Assembly: GCA_003526375.1 (NCBI GenBank)
Contig: DPDG01000045.1
Location: 1,825 to 25,710 of the forward strand
DNA: 23,886 nucleotides
Reading direction: 5' to 3'
Origin: Lentisphaeria bacterium
GTDB lineage: Bacteria; Verrucomicrobiota; Lentisphaeria; Victivallales; UBA1829
A program made the translations under genes and the position numbers. Under the pieces are notes generated by a model. It searched no databases. It saw only the letters and a list, made by a program, of their open reading frames with translations, and was not told the DNA's origin. Positions 1 through 8,245 of this stretch are shown here, piece by piece (the first letter of the stretch is position 1; each line of letters begins with the position of its first letter).

Positions 1-1207
1 AATTCAGGGGGGATTCACAGCTGTGGGCAATAGACTTGCTTACGAGATAAGCTGTTCACCACGCCAATTCAGGGGGGATTCACAGCTTAAACTGGGCTGA
101 AATGTCGTCATCATTGGCTGTTCACCACGCCAATTCAGGGGGGATTCACAGCATAACAGCCCTGAGATTCTTCATGATAAAGGCTGTTCACCACGCCAAT
201 TCAGGGGGGATTCACAGCCGACAATAAAAAGACGGGAAAAGCGAAGCGCTGTTCACCACGCCAATTCAGGGGGGATTCACAGCAAACCGTTATGACAATG
301 GAAAACAATATTGGCTGTTCACCACGCCAATTCAGGGGGGATTCACAGCTGTCAACTCCAGCTTCAATTATGATGTTCCGCTGTTCACCACGCCAATTCA
401 GGGGGGATTCACAGCAGGTAATATTTGACTGATCATCCTGTCAGGCTGTTCACCACGCCAATTCAGGGGGGATTCACAGCAGTTGACATGTCCAAGTATC
501 AAACCAGAGGGCTGTTCACCACGCCAATTCAGGGGGGATTCACAGCCAGGTACGCTTTCTTGGGCATCGGCTTCAGCTGTTCACCACGCCAATTCAGGGG
601 GGATTCACAGCTCTGGCTCCGATCTTGGGCGGCACGTTGGGGCTGTTCACCACGCCAATTCAGGGGGGATTCACAGCCGTGTATAGCCTAATGTGGGCGG
701 CGGAGGTGCTGTTCACCACGCCAATTCAGGGGGGATTCACAGCCTGCAGTACTGTCACGAGCACAACAAGCAAGCTGTTCACCACGCCAATTCAGGGGGG
801 ATTCACAGCTACGGTGAAGCTGTAAGTAATGCTAGGGCAGCTGTTCACCACGCCAATTCAGGGGGGATTCACAGCACAGACTGGACCTGCAGGAGATCCA
901 CATCGGCTGTTCACCACGCCAATTCAGGGGGGATTCACAGCAAACGAAAAGGCTTGCTGTTAGCACGCTGAGCTGTTCACCACGCCAATTCAGGGGGGAT
1001 TCACAGCTATCAGTTGGAGCAGTTTCGACGAGGTCGACTGCTGTTCACCACGCCAATTCAGGGGGGATTCACAGCCCAGGCATCGGAGGCGAGCCCGGCT
1101 TTGCGGCTGTTCACCACGCCAATTCAGGGGGGATTCACAGCGATATTGATTTTGCTGTCTTTGTAGCGGACGCTGTTCACCACGCCAATTCAGGGGGGAT
1201 TCACAGC
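1..1207 (+). CRISPR. CRISPR array, type VI-B-like repeat, 18 complete repeats plus one cut by the left edge
   Basis: The 36-bp repeat starts GCTGTTCACC and ends GGGGGGATTCACAGC. Full copies start at 51, 117, 183, 248, 314, 380, 445, 511, 576, 642, 708, 774, 840, 906, 972, 1040, 1106 and 1172, and the last 21 bases of another copy occupy 1-21. I see no difference between copies. The 18 spacers are 29-30 nt, except one of 32 nt at 1008-1039. The repeat ends pair (GCTGT with ACAGC), and its layout matches known Cas13b repeats, which run GTTG...CAAC with a G-run and a TCACAAC-like end. Read that way the RNA is made from the plus strand, convergent with the cas genes, with the leader beyond the left edge. 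The 30-nt spacer length is also typical of VI-B. The last repeat is not degenerate, so polarity rests on the repeat comparison and the terminator that follows. Confidence 0.98.
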
Positions 1208-1257
1208 AGATACCATTTATCCGGTTCATAATAAATGAATTCCGAATAAAAGAATCT

Positions 1258-1291
1258 TAAAAAAGACTCCATTGAGCTGAGTCTCTTTCTT
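1258..1291. terminator. Probable bidirectional terminator between array and cas2
   Basis: A perfect 6-bp stem (AGACTC at 1264-1269, GAGTCT at 1279-1284) with a 9-nt loop is flanked by an A-run on the left and a pyrimidine/T-rich stretch on the right. It could therefore stop transcription from either side. It lies in the 100-bp gap between the last repeat and the cas2 stop, where convergent array and cas transcripts would meet. A further T8A6 run at 1302-1315 overlaps the cas2 stop. The rest of the gap holds no gene. Confidence 0.55.
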
Positions 1292-1307
1292 AAAATAACC
1301 CTTTTTT

Positions 1308-1604
1308 TTAAAAAATCAACCACGGATCCGGAATTTTCGGCAGAGATTCAGGGATTGAATCCCGCACTTGAAGCGACTTCCGAAAAGAACGTTCGGAACA
1401 CTGAAACAGCAGAAGATGTCCAGTTTTTACACCGGCCTTCAAACGATTGCGTATAGATTCCACTCTCTCCGGAGAATCTATCCAACGCCAGTAAAGCGAT
1501 TTCTGCACCATATGAAAGCCACTGTAAATTAAAAGTTTCCGAAACGAACGATATCCTTTTTTATCCTCGACAGGAATGTCAAAAGCTACGATCAGCCACA
1601 TCAT
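1308..1604 (-). CDS. cas2: CRISPR-associated endonuclease Cas2
   Basis: Cas2 is the dimeric core of the Cas1-Cas2 integrase that inserts new spacers. The 98-residue product has the ferredoxin-like Cas2 pattern: a first strand ending in the conserved acidic residue (LIVAFDIP, D9), then an arginine-rich helix and the strand HMVQKSLYWRW. The size and the style of the first half resemble Cas2 of type II systems. The start codon overlaps the cas1 stop (ATGA), so the two genes are translationally coupled and cotranscribed. The tandem ATG leaves a one-codon ambiguity in the start. It is the last gene of the minus-strand cas unit and ends about 100 bp from the array. Confidence 0.93.
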   Translation of the reverse strand: MMWLIVAFDIPVEDKKGYRSFRKLLIYSGFHMVQKSLYWRWIDSPERVESIRNRLKAGVKTGHLLLFQCSERSFRKSLQVRDSIPESLPKIPDPWLIF

Positions 1605-2500
1605 TCATCTCCCAGCATCCGCGGCAGGATAAGGAGATCCGCATCGTTCTTCTCAAGTGCATGTTTATAGGAAATGACCATTCTGCCTACCGCGTCAAAA
1701 AGCCCCAGACTTTTCCCGTTGCAAGAAAGACGAATTCCATGAAGTCCCCGCATCAGCTCCGCTTTCCGATCAGGAGTCAGACGCCATCTATCCGGATCGT
1801 CCCGCAGGAGAGTCAGCACCACACTGTCCCCATAAGGCCGGAACGGTTCCATCAAATCCGAAGCCAGACAGAACGGATTGTCCTGATTCCTGTGATGAAG
1901 ACCAATATGCGGATTCAGCCCCGCAGAGCAGATCCGCCGCGCCACAGCGGCATATAGAACAGTATAGACATAATTGAACATGCCATTTGCATTATCTGCC
2001 ATTCGATCCCGTCGGGGAAAAAGTCCCAGTCCCGACCAGTAACGATGCGCCGCACTCGCCTCCAGATTGCTGGAATCCCCGCTGCAAACCAAACGGGACA
2101 TCCTTTCCAGAGACCGATCCGAACGGAATACTTTCAGGTTAGCAGACTGTCCTGCGATTTTTGCACATACGATGCTGCGCCAGAGACGTTTCCGCAAAGG
2201 TTTCGCTGCCCGGAGCTGATGTTCCATCACATGAAAAAATTCCCTTCCCTCCCGGTAAAGCGGACAGAGCAATCCTGACGGCAGATACCTCCTGTCACAG
2301 ACAATCAGCGGAATTCTCCGGTTCGCAAGCTCCGCAAGAAGAACACCGGATATCCTGACCGCCGGTTCCATCAGAATCACAGCATCCAGCTCATCCAGCA
2401 GAACATATCCTCCCCGATCATCGTTTCCGCTGACAACAAGGCAACCAGAATCAAATGAAAGCACTGTCTTCCGCTCCGAAAGTTCCAGCGTCCGGAACAT
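1601..2500 (-). CDS. cas1: CRISPR integrase Cas1, type II-like
   Basis: Cas1 is the metal-dependent integrase of spacer acquisition. The 299-residue product shows the family's catalytic sites: E147 in NLEASAAHRYW, a histidine at 202 or 203 in GLHHRNQ, and D215/E218 in SDLMEPFRP. The spacing and wording of these motifs (GLNPHIGLHHRNQ, CLASDLMEPFRP) are those of type II Cas1, such as the S. pyogenes protein with E149, H205 and E220. No cas9, csn2 or cas4 is present. The start at 2500 is preceded by AAGGGG at good spacing. The gene lies 104 bp after the cas13b stop and overlaps cas2 by 4 bp. Catalytic residues look intact, so the module is probably functional and may have been acquired from a type II locus. 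Confidence 0.98.
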   Translation of the reverse strand: MFRTLELSERKTVLSFDSGCLVVSGNDDRGGYVLLDELDAVILMEPAVRISGVLLAELANRRIPLIVCDRRYLPSGLLCPLYREGREFFHVMEHQLRAAKPLRKRLWRSIVCAKIAGQSANLKVFRSDRSLERMSRLVCSGDSSNLEASAAHRYWSGLGLFPRRDRMADNANGMFNYVYTVLYAAVARRICSAGLNPHIGLHHRNQDNPFCLASDLMEPFRPYGDSVVLTLLRDDPDRWRLTPDRKAELMRGLHGIRLSCNGKSLGLFDAVGRMVISYKHALEKNDADLLILPRMLGDE

Positions 2501-2513
2501 TTGTTTTCCCCTT

Positions 2514-2556
2514 TCAAATCATAATTTGAACAAGGAACCGCTTTCTTGCGGTTCCT
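2514..2556 (-). other. Two adjacent hairpins between cas13b and cas1
   Basis: In the short cas13b-cas1 gap lies a perfect 9-bp stem (AGGAACCGC 2533-2541, GCGGTTCCT 2548-2556, 6-nt loop). Immediately next to it is TCAAAT-4 nt-ATTTGA (2514-2529), which ends just before the cas1 ribosome binding site. Neither is followed by a T-run on the minus strand, so a classical terminator is unlikely. They may be an mRNA processing or attenuation element that lowers cas1-cas2 expression relative to cas13b. The function is inferred only from position. Confidence 0.5.
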
Positions 2557-2604
2557 GAACAAAAGACGTTCTGTTTTACGCCACTAAAATGCTGCTCCGT
2601 TTTT

Positions 2605-5600
2605 TCACCATTTTTTTTGAAAATAATGGTTTTGAAAAGAATTACGACAGACTTTATCTTTCTCCGATCTCGGTAAATTCAGAAGACCGTAAATCTCCAG
2701 AATCTTGAGTGCAGCATCAATTTCCAAACGGAATCCGCGGTGAAAGACCTGATTCCGTATATCCGCAAGTGTGTTGTAATCCTCAAAAGTCAATTTTTTC
2801 CACTTCTTCTGATAGAATTCAAATTCCATTTTCCGGATTTTCGCCGATTTTTCTGCCTTATCCTTTGCCTTGATATCATATTTTTCCTGCGGAATACTAA
2901 CATTCTCTTCAAACTTCCGGATCAGAGGAATAATCACCTTCCGTTTCCTTGTATCCTCCGCCTGAATTCTCCGATATGCGACAAGCATTTCGCGAAAATC
3001 AAAAATCTGTGCTTTTTCCGTTTTTCCCTTTTCCATGAAATCGGCAATTTCGGAAGAATACCGCAGAATCTGGGCAAGAATCGGACGATTGATGTCATTC
3101 GGCATGATCCGAATTTTCCTGTTTCCTTTATTAAATTTGATCTTTACTTCTGTTTTGAAAAATTCATTGACAGGAAAATCTGATATGAAATCAGGAATTG
3201 TTTCCCGATTGCATTCAAAAGAGCTTGCATTGCGGAACTCCTGCCAATACGTGACGGCGAGTTTCGCCAGAATCCGATCCTGATTTCCGACCTCCTTGAC
3301 CTCCCGGATTGCACGGTTGATTCCCGCTCTGGAAAAATCCAGAGTCTTTTCAGGAGTGGATGAGTTTAGACCGGCAATACCGGAAACACTTTTCCCTGCA
3401 CGGACCGCTTCACAAGCTTTAATCAACGGCGTTACATTGTAAAAATCCCGGGGCAGAATCTCCAATTTCATGGTGGAAAACGCCTTATTGAAATCGAATT
3501 TCCCGGTTTCCGGATGAAAAAACTTCCGCAAGCTCTCGTTTCTTGTATCCCGCATCACACGCTGCGCAAAATCCGCAGGAAATGGAATCTGAGAAACAGG
3601 GTGCCCTTCTTCTTCCAGCAGGCGGTTTTCATGAGGACGGTTCTGCTCATAATCAAATGCAGAAGACCATTTTCCTAGATCAATGTGCAAAACGGTTTTC
3701 AACAGCGAATTACGATCGTAAGGCAATCCAGTCCGGACATTGAACTTTTTGCAGAGAGCAAGAAGCCATTCCCGTGGCAGATTTCCTTTCTCCAATCTCT
3801 GCAGCTTTTCTTCGCAGTAATTGATATAGCAGCTTGCCGCCGCTTTAGCAAGATCAGAAAGAGAATGCATTACCGGTCGAGCCCTCCGGATATTTTTATC
3901 GAACTTCCGTGACGGGCTTTGGAACGTTTTAAGCTCTTTTTTCAGATCATGAAAAGCAGGATACAATTCCGGACGTTGTCTCTCAAGATATGTTTGCAGT
4001 GCTTTGGGATCCATGGAGTAGTTGCCGATCATGGCATGGACAAGCTGATACTCGTGATCCTTTATTCCGCCCCTATGCTGCATTCCCCGGGGAAGCTGAC
4101 GAAACTTCTGACTGTCATCTAGAAATAGATTGAAATAGCGGAATACCCATGCGATCATATCGCCATCGGAGATATTGCAGGTTCGCGGCGGATTTTTCAC
4201 ATCTTCCGGTGAACAGACAGGTGGTGAAAGTTTGGCATCGGCATCTTTCTCCCGGATTTCTTTCAACCTTTTCAGCCAGACTTCCTTGACATTCAGGCGG
4301 TTGATGAAATCAGCAGCACGATCCCAGTTTGTCCGGATACGGGAGTCGAGCTTCTGAGTTAGTTCATTAAAATCTGGTCTAGACTCATCTCCCGAAAAGA
4401 AACGAAGCAGATTTTTCGGAAAGAAGGGCTGAAGAAGATTGACATCCTCCATCAAGTTATTCTTGGAACAGCCGGAAACCGTGATGAAATCATCAAGAAG
4501 GAGACCTTCCAGATACAGGTCATTCGGATCCTTCGTATTGATTACCGTTTCAAGAATGCGATGATATGCGGTGAAATAGTCATTGACCATCTTTTCCGCA
4601 TTTTTCTCTTCTTTGAGTTTTGCAAAAAGGAGCTGTTTCATAGTGTCTGCGCTGACTGCACTGCGGAGAGAGTCGATGTGGATTTCTCCATAATGCTTTT
4701 CGGGTATCCAGGCAAAGCGGATGGCATTGTCCTTGATCTGATAATGACGGTCCATGTGAACACGGTTGTCATTCTCCTTTCCAAAGGCATAACGTTTTCT
4801 TCCTTCGGATTCGGAAATGTCAAGACGCTTAAATTTCATACACGGGAACGCATCGAAATCCTCGCACCATGAGGCGACAAAGGACAGAAAGCGATTACGG
4901 AAGCGCTTATGAAGCTTGTATTTGAACTCCTTGTTTTCTTCGGACTCCGTGGATTGGGACTTTTCAAGAGTCAGTCTTGCATTTTCCGCTTCAAGAGTCA
5001 GGTAATCCATGGCTGCTGGCGGAACTTTGTTCAAATAACCGATGATGTCGGCAAACGAGAGATATGAGAGGCAGGAGTGAATCGTCCCGGGATCGGAAGA
5101 TTCCTCCGTAAAAAAATTGACGGAGCGTCCACGTCGAAGACTATAACAGGTAAAAAACTCGATAAAAGCCCGCGCACTGCCGGGTTTACAGACAGATACG
5201 TTTTCTTCGGAACAATGAGTCATGCAATCATCAAATGAAATACTGTTTTTCGGGCAGACCGGAAGTTTCATGTCTTCCAGACACTGCGTAAATTCCATTG
5301 CGTCATCCCGATACAACGCCAGACAAATCAGGAAAATCAGTCCTTTCCGGGTAAACTCATAGGTCTGCAATGATTGATTCCGATTGAACAGCTTCATTTT
5401 GAACAGCTTATCCATACGAATCCCGGGACGCATGATCTGTTCCTTCACCTTTGCGGCAAGACAGCCTTCCACAAAAACGTAAAATTCCCGGGAGACAACA
5501 AGCGGCGTTTTAAAATTTTGTTCAAGATGGGAAAAATAGTTACGAAGCTCATAAATTTTCTCCACAATCATCAGCGTTTTTTCTTCATAATCCGGAAAAT

Positions 5601-5874
5601 CACGCATTGGATCTTCTGCCTGAAAGAGCCAGAAGAAGTTCGCCAGCTTCCGAATTACTGCCGACTCTTTCTTTCTGATTTCCCGGCAAGCAGTGGCCCC
5701 ATTATTGATTTCCGGTCCAATCCCGGTGATATCACAGATGTTGTTGACCGCATAGTTCAGATAGAGCAGAAAATACGACGATTCATCTGTCTTAAGTTTA
5801 TGAGTGGGATTGATGTAGAGAACTTTAAGTGCAGCCATACGGTTTTCAGGGAGTGTTTTTTCAGATATCATCAT
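2605..5874 (-). CDS. cas13b: CRISPR RNA-guided RNase Cas13b (type VI-B effector)
   Basis: Cas13b cuts target RNA, and then bystander RNA, under crRNA guidance using two HEPN domains. The 1089-residue product has exactly one RxxxxH motif near each end: RNYFSH at residues 111-116 (5527-5544) and RNQVFH at 1040-1045 (2740-2757). In B. zoohelcum Cas13b the pairs are R116/H121 and R1177/H1182. The N-terminal SSYFLLYLNYAVNNI matches the Cas13b start, where a YF..Y.N motif lies shortly after the N-terminus. The frame stays open to 5982 with a GTG, but that codon has no ribosome binding site and would add 36 unrelated residues; AAAGAAGA precedes the tandem ATGs at 5874/5871, so I start there. The gene heads cas13b-cas1-cas2, and the nearby repeat is of VI-B type. 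No csx27- or csx28-like accessory gene is visible. Assignment to VI-B rather than another Cas13 branch rests on motif placement, N-terminal similarity and the repeat. Confidence 0.93.
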   Translation of the reverse strand: MMISEKTLPENRMAALKVLYINPTHKLKTDESSYFLLYLNYAVNNICDITGIGPEINNGATACREIRKKESAVIRKLANFFWLFQAEDPMRDFPDYEEKTLMIVEKIYELRNYFSHLEQNFKTPLVVSREFYVFVEGCLAAKVKEQIMRPGIRMDKLFKMKLFNRNQSLQTYEFTRKGLIFLICLALYRDDAMEFTQCLEDMKLPVCPKNSISFDDCMTHCSEENVSVCKPGSARAFIEFFTCYSLRRGRSVNFFTEESSDPGTIHSCLSYLSFADIIGYLNKVPPAAMDYLTLEAENARLTLEKSQSTESEENKEFKYKLHKRFRNRFLSFVASWCEDFDAFPCMKFKRLDISESEGRKRYAFGKENDNRVHMDRHYQIKDNAIRFAWIPEKHYGEIHIDSLRSAVSADTMKQLLFAKLKEEKNAEKMVNDYFTAYHRILETVINTKDPNDLYLEGLLLDDFITVSGCSKNNLMEDVNLLQPFFPKNLLRFFSGDESRPDFNELTQKLDSRIRTNWDRAADFINRLNVKEVWLKRLKEIREKDADAKLSPPVCSPEDVKNPPRTCNISDGDMIAWVFRYFNLFLDDSQKFRQLPRGMQHRGGIKDHEYQLVHAMIGNYSMDPKALQTYLERQRPELYPAFHDLKKELKTFQSPSRKFDKNIRRARPVMHSLSDLAKAAASCYINYCEEKLQRLEKGNLPREWLLALCKKFNVRTGLPYDRNSLLKTVLHIDLGKWSSAFDYEQNRPHENRLLEEEGHPVSQIPFPADFAQRVMRDTRNESLRKFFHPETGKFDFNKAFSTMKLEILPRDFYNVTPLIKACEAVRAGKSVSGIAGLNSSTPEKTLDFSRAGINRAIREVKEVGNQDRILAKLAVTYWQEFRNASSFECNRETIPDFISDFPVNEFFKTEVKIKFNKGNRKIRIMPNDINRPILAQILRYSSEIADFMEKGKTEKAQIFDFREMLVAYRRIQAEDTRKRKVIIPLIRKFEENVSIPQEKYDIKAKDKAEKSAKIRKMEFEFYQKKWKKLTFEDYNTLADIRNQVFHRGFRLEIDAALKILEIYGLLNLPRSEKDKVCRNSFQNHYFQKKW

Positions 5875-5922
5875 TTGAAGTCTTCTTTCTTTTTTTAATG
5901 ATTTTCTTTGTTTTTTGTCTAG

Positions 5923-5941
5923 CCACGCCCAAAGGACGTGG
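5923..5941 (-). other. Hairpin in the cas13b upstream region
   Basis: On the minus strand CCACGTCC-TTT-GGGCGTGG forms an 8-bp stem with a 3-nt loop. One position is a G-U pair on this strand, whereas on the plus strand the same position would be an A-C mismatch, so the structure is specific to RNA in the cas13b direction. It lies about 50 nt before the chosen cas13b start and is followed by an A-rich stretch, not a T-run. It could be a leader structure controlling effector expression or the remnant of a transposon end. Confidence 0.45.
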
Positions 5942-5982
5942 TTTTCTGATTCGCAATAAAATATCAAAATTCCGGAACTCAC

Positions 5983-6265
5983 GGTCTTGAGCTATACGGA
6001 TAGTTAAGGTAACTTCGCCTCGATCATGGCTTTAAAAGTATCAAACATACTCTTCCACTTCATCTTACCATGGGAGCAGATCGACTTTTCCCTCTGCGTT
6101 TTTTGGGAATTCTACAGCTTAATTTCCAACATTTCTCTATAAGATGGATATCTTTTATATTTTCTCATAGGCAAAGGCGTAACAGTAGGTTGTTTTCTAA
6201 AATCTGATTCCCATTTATTCTTGCATTTTTTCAATAATTTTTCATGTATTTACTCCTCCGAATGC
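5983..6265. other. Gap between cas13b and the TPR operon
   Basis: This AT-rich stretch holds the broken small gene described separately (6004-6245, minus). No intact reading frame with a ribosome binding site is visible, nor a convincing sigma-70 promoter for cas13b, although the stretch around 5950-5970 is AT-rich enough to hide one. cas13b may therefore be expressed from here or by read-through from the operon to its right. Confidence 0.5.
6004..6245 (-). pseudogene. Broken small gene at the end of the TPR operon
   Basis: A strong ribosome binding site (GGAGGAG) lies 8 nt before an ATG at 6245, but that frame stops after four codons (MKNY). The frame offset by one base stays open from codon CAT at 6246 and reads EKLLKKCKNKWESDF and then YKRYPSYREMLEIKL up to a TAG. 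It resumes in the same frame as NSQKTQREKS...FKAMIEAKLP to a TAA at 6004. The total is 80 residues with one frameshift near the start, within an A-rich stretch, and one internal stop. The product would be basic and I do not recognise it; it could be a small regulator or the tail of a transposase. The preserved frame on both sides of the TAG suggests recent decay. Confidence 0.5.
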
Positions 6266-8242
6266 TCAATACCAGTAGTTCAGCCCCGGATATGCTGTTT
6301 TGTTTAGCAGGTAGTTCTGCCAGGGTGTCGACGCGGTGATATATTTGTTTGACAAGTGGTTAAAGGAAGCTAAAGCGGCCTCCCGCCAGTTCTCACTTCG
6401 GAGCGACTGATATGCTTCTGCAAGAGTGGTCATGCGAATAAAGGCTATAATATTATCTTCAACGCCTTGCTCAAGCAACACGGACGCTTTCATGAAATAT
6501 TGTTCAGCAATCTCTTTCTCTCCATTTGCGGCGGCAATCGCCGCCAGGTACTTTTTGACAAGAGCCTGAAGCCAAAACACTGCCTCTTCCGGCAGATCTT
6601 CCGCATGGTAATCCACAGGATCTATTTCCCCCGATGTGAGGAGTTGCCGATAGAGGGCCTGCAGTTTGAAGCGCTGTAAAAAATACCTGTTCTTCTTTTG
6701 GCTTTGCGGATATGATTGCAGGTTCCGCTCGATGTGGTCATGGGCTTGGGCGTATGCGAGTGCGGCTTTAGCAGAAACGGGGTCAAAAAGGACATACCAC
6801 AGGTAGTTGTAATTCAAATCTTGTGCGATATCCTGTTCGGATTCAAGTTTCTGCGCATGGCGAAGCGCCTGTGTGAAACACTTTTGAGCCGCATCCCGTT
6901 CGAATCCGGGAATTCCCGACAGAAAACCATAGCAATGCGCCTGCCCCAGCGTTCCATAATATCTCATCAGTAAATCGTCATCTTCAAGACGCTCAAGTTC
7001 GGCTTTCAGCGTTCCAGCCAGCAGGCGGATCGAGTCAAAGTCCTCAACATCCTGCAAATCGACGAGTTCTTCGATTTCAAGACGGCGGAGATGTTTTTCA
7101 AGATGAAGACTCTTTGCTTTTTCCTTGGCTTCCCTGTTGAATTTCAGCGCCTCTACTGTATTGCCCATATGGCAGTGCATGGCACTCTTCAGCATGAGAC
7201 AAAGTAGATATGATTCAGGGGAACGATCCTGCGAAAGCTGAATAGCGTCCATATTGGTCTGCAATCGTGCAAGCATGATTTCCCAGCGGTCTTGATTTGC
7301 ATGCCGGGTTTCGTAATCCAATTGTTCCAACCTTCTTTTTGCATCTTGGAAAGTCGGAATGACAAGACCTTTGGCCTCAATCTGTCTGCGAACCTCCTCC
7401 AAAATCGCATCAAGATCGAAGGCAATGTTCAAGGGGACAGAATTCCGTTCTTCGGAATGGATTTGGGAACTTTCCGGAAAGAAAAGATACGCATTGGAAA
7501 AGCACAGATTGAGCGCTTGCTGCTTTTCTTTTATTTCCACAGCCTTGAGATGCCCCATCTCGATCGCGCCGGTGGACAGCAGGCGTAGCTGGTTATACGC
7601 CGGGAGGCTGCCCGATTTGCGCTGGCAGGCGAGGTAGAGAGGAAGCATCAGACTGTGGCCGGAAAATGGAGGCAGATAAGGATTCTGACGGCAACGCACA
7701 ATGCAGCGATATTTCGGATTTTCGCCGAAAAGGGCAAGATACGGGTCCGTCCAGTTTTCAACCCGAACTCCGGCGGAATCCCCGATCAAAGGCATACGGT
7801 CATTATCCACAAGGCGGAATGACAGGAAAAAAGCATCCTTTCCTGAATACACGGGGATAAAACCGTCAGTCTCCAGCAAATCCGCCAGACGCTTGCGCAT
7901 GGCGACTTCACAGCGTGCGAGAAACGGATCTGCACTGCTCCAGAGCTTTTGTGGCAGACCGGCAGCAGTTGGTATTGCAAAAATCTCCTGTTCCTTGAGT
8001 TTTTTGAGTGAATGCCATTCCTTCGCAGGGAAAGCAGAGTCAAGGCAGTCCTCGATTTCAGCGGATGGCTTCAAGTACCAGCGGACAACCAGTTCCGCGA
8101 GACATTCCAGTCGGCAGTCTTCGGAGTATCTTTCCATCGCATCAGATACAACAGCAATCAGCCTGTCCCCGGAGAAAAAAATCAGATTCTCCGGGGCTGT
8201 CCTCGTCGTTTGCTCAATCTGCGCAAAAGGAAGAAAAGACAT
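6266..8242 (-). CDS. Lon-protease-like domain protein with TPR-like helical C-terminus
   Basis: The 658-residue product appears to have two parts. Residues about 180-260 resemble the catalytic domain of Lon (S16) peptidases: GHSLMLPLYLA with S197 in the nucleophile position, then STGAIEMGHLKAV, then IKEKQQA with lysines 238 and 240, and the strand YLFFP. This order copies Lon's Ser, TGEI..G.., GG.KEK and ..IP blocks, with a Ser-Lys spacing close to the 43 residues of E. coli Lon. No AAA ATPase is attached. Residues about 300-640 are helical with TPR-like pairs (for example EALKFNREAKEKAKSL), suggesting a protein-binding scaffold. It starts at 8242 behind AGGAG and lies 3 bp from the previous gene. 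An ATP-independent protease or a dead Lon-fold binding module are both possible. Confidence 0.6.
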   Translation of the reverse strand: MSFLPFAQIEQTTRTAPENLIFFSGDRLIAVVSDAMERYSEDCRLECLAELVVRWYLKPSAEIEDCLDSAFPAKEWHSLKKLKEQEIFAIPTAAGLPQKLWSSADPFLARCEVAMRKRLADLLETDGFIPVYSGKDAFFLSFRLVDNDRMPLIGDSAGVRVENWTDPYLALFGENPKYRCIVRCRQNPYLPPFSGHSLMLPLYLACQRKSGSLPAYNQLRLLSTGAIEMGHLKAVEIKEKQQALNLCFSNAYLFFPESSQIHSEERNSVPLNIAFDLDAILEEVRRQIEAKGLVIPTFQDAKRRLEQLDYETRHANQDRWEIMLARLQTNMDAIQLSQDRSPESYLLCLMLKSAMHCHMGNTVEALKFNREAKEKAKSLHLEKHLRRLEIEELVDLQDVEDFDSIRLLAGTLKAELERLEDDDLLMRYYGTLGQAHCYGFLSGIPGFERDAAQKCFTQALRHAQKLESEQDIAQDLNYNYLWYVLFDPVSAKAALAYAQAHDHIERNLQSYPQSQKKNRYFLQRFKLQALYRQLLTSGEIDPVDYHAEDLPEEAVFWLQALVKKYLAAIAAANGEKEIAEQYFMKASVLLEQGVEDNIIAFIRMTTLAEAYQSLRSENWREAALASFNHLSNKYITASTPWQNYLLNKTAYPGLNYWY

Positions 8243-8245
8243 TAA

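Noticed and set aside
425..1229. Open frames of 60-90 codons within the array
   Set aside because: Their translations are repeats of the CRISPR unit (LFTTPIQGGFTA and similar); they arise because repeat plus spacer is often 66 bp, a multiple of three.
5875..5982. Longer cas13b start at a GTG at 5982
   Set aside because: There is no ribosome binding site before it, and the 36 extra residues are unlike Cas13b; the tandem ATG at 5874/5871 has one and puts the first HEPN motif at the usual position.
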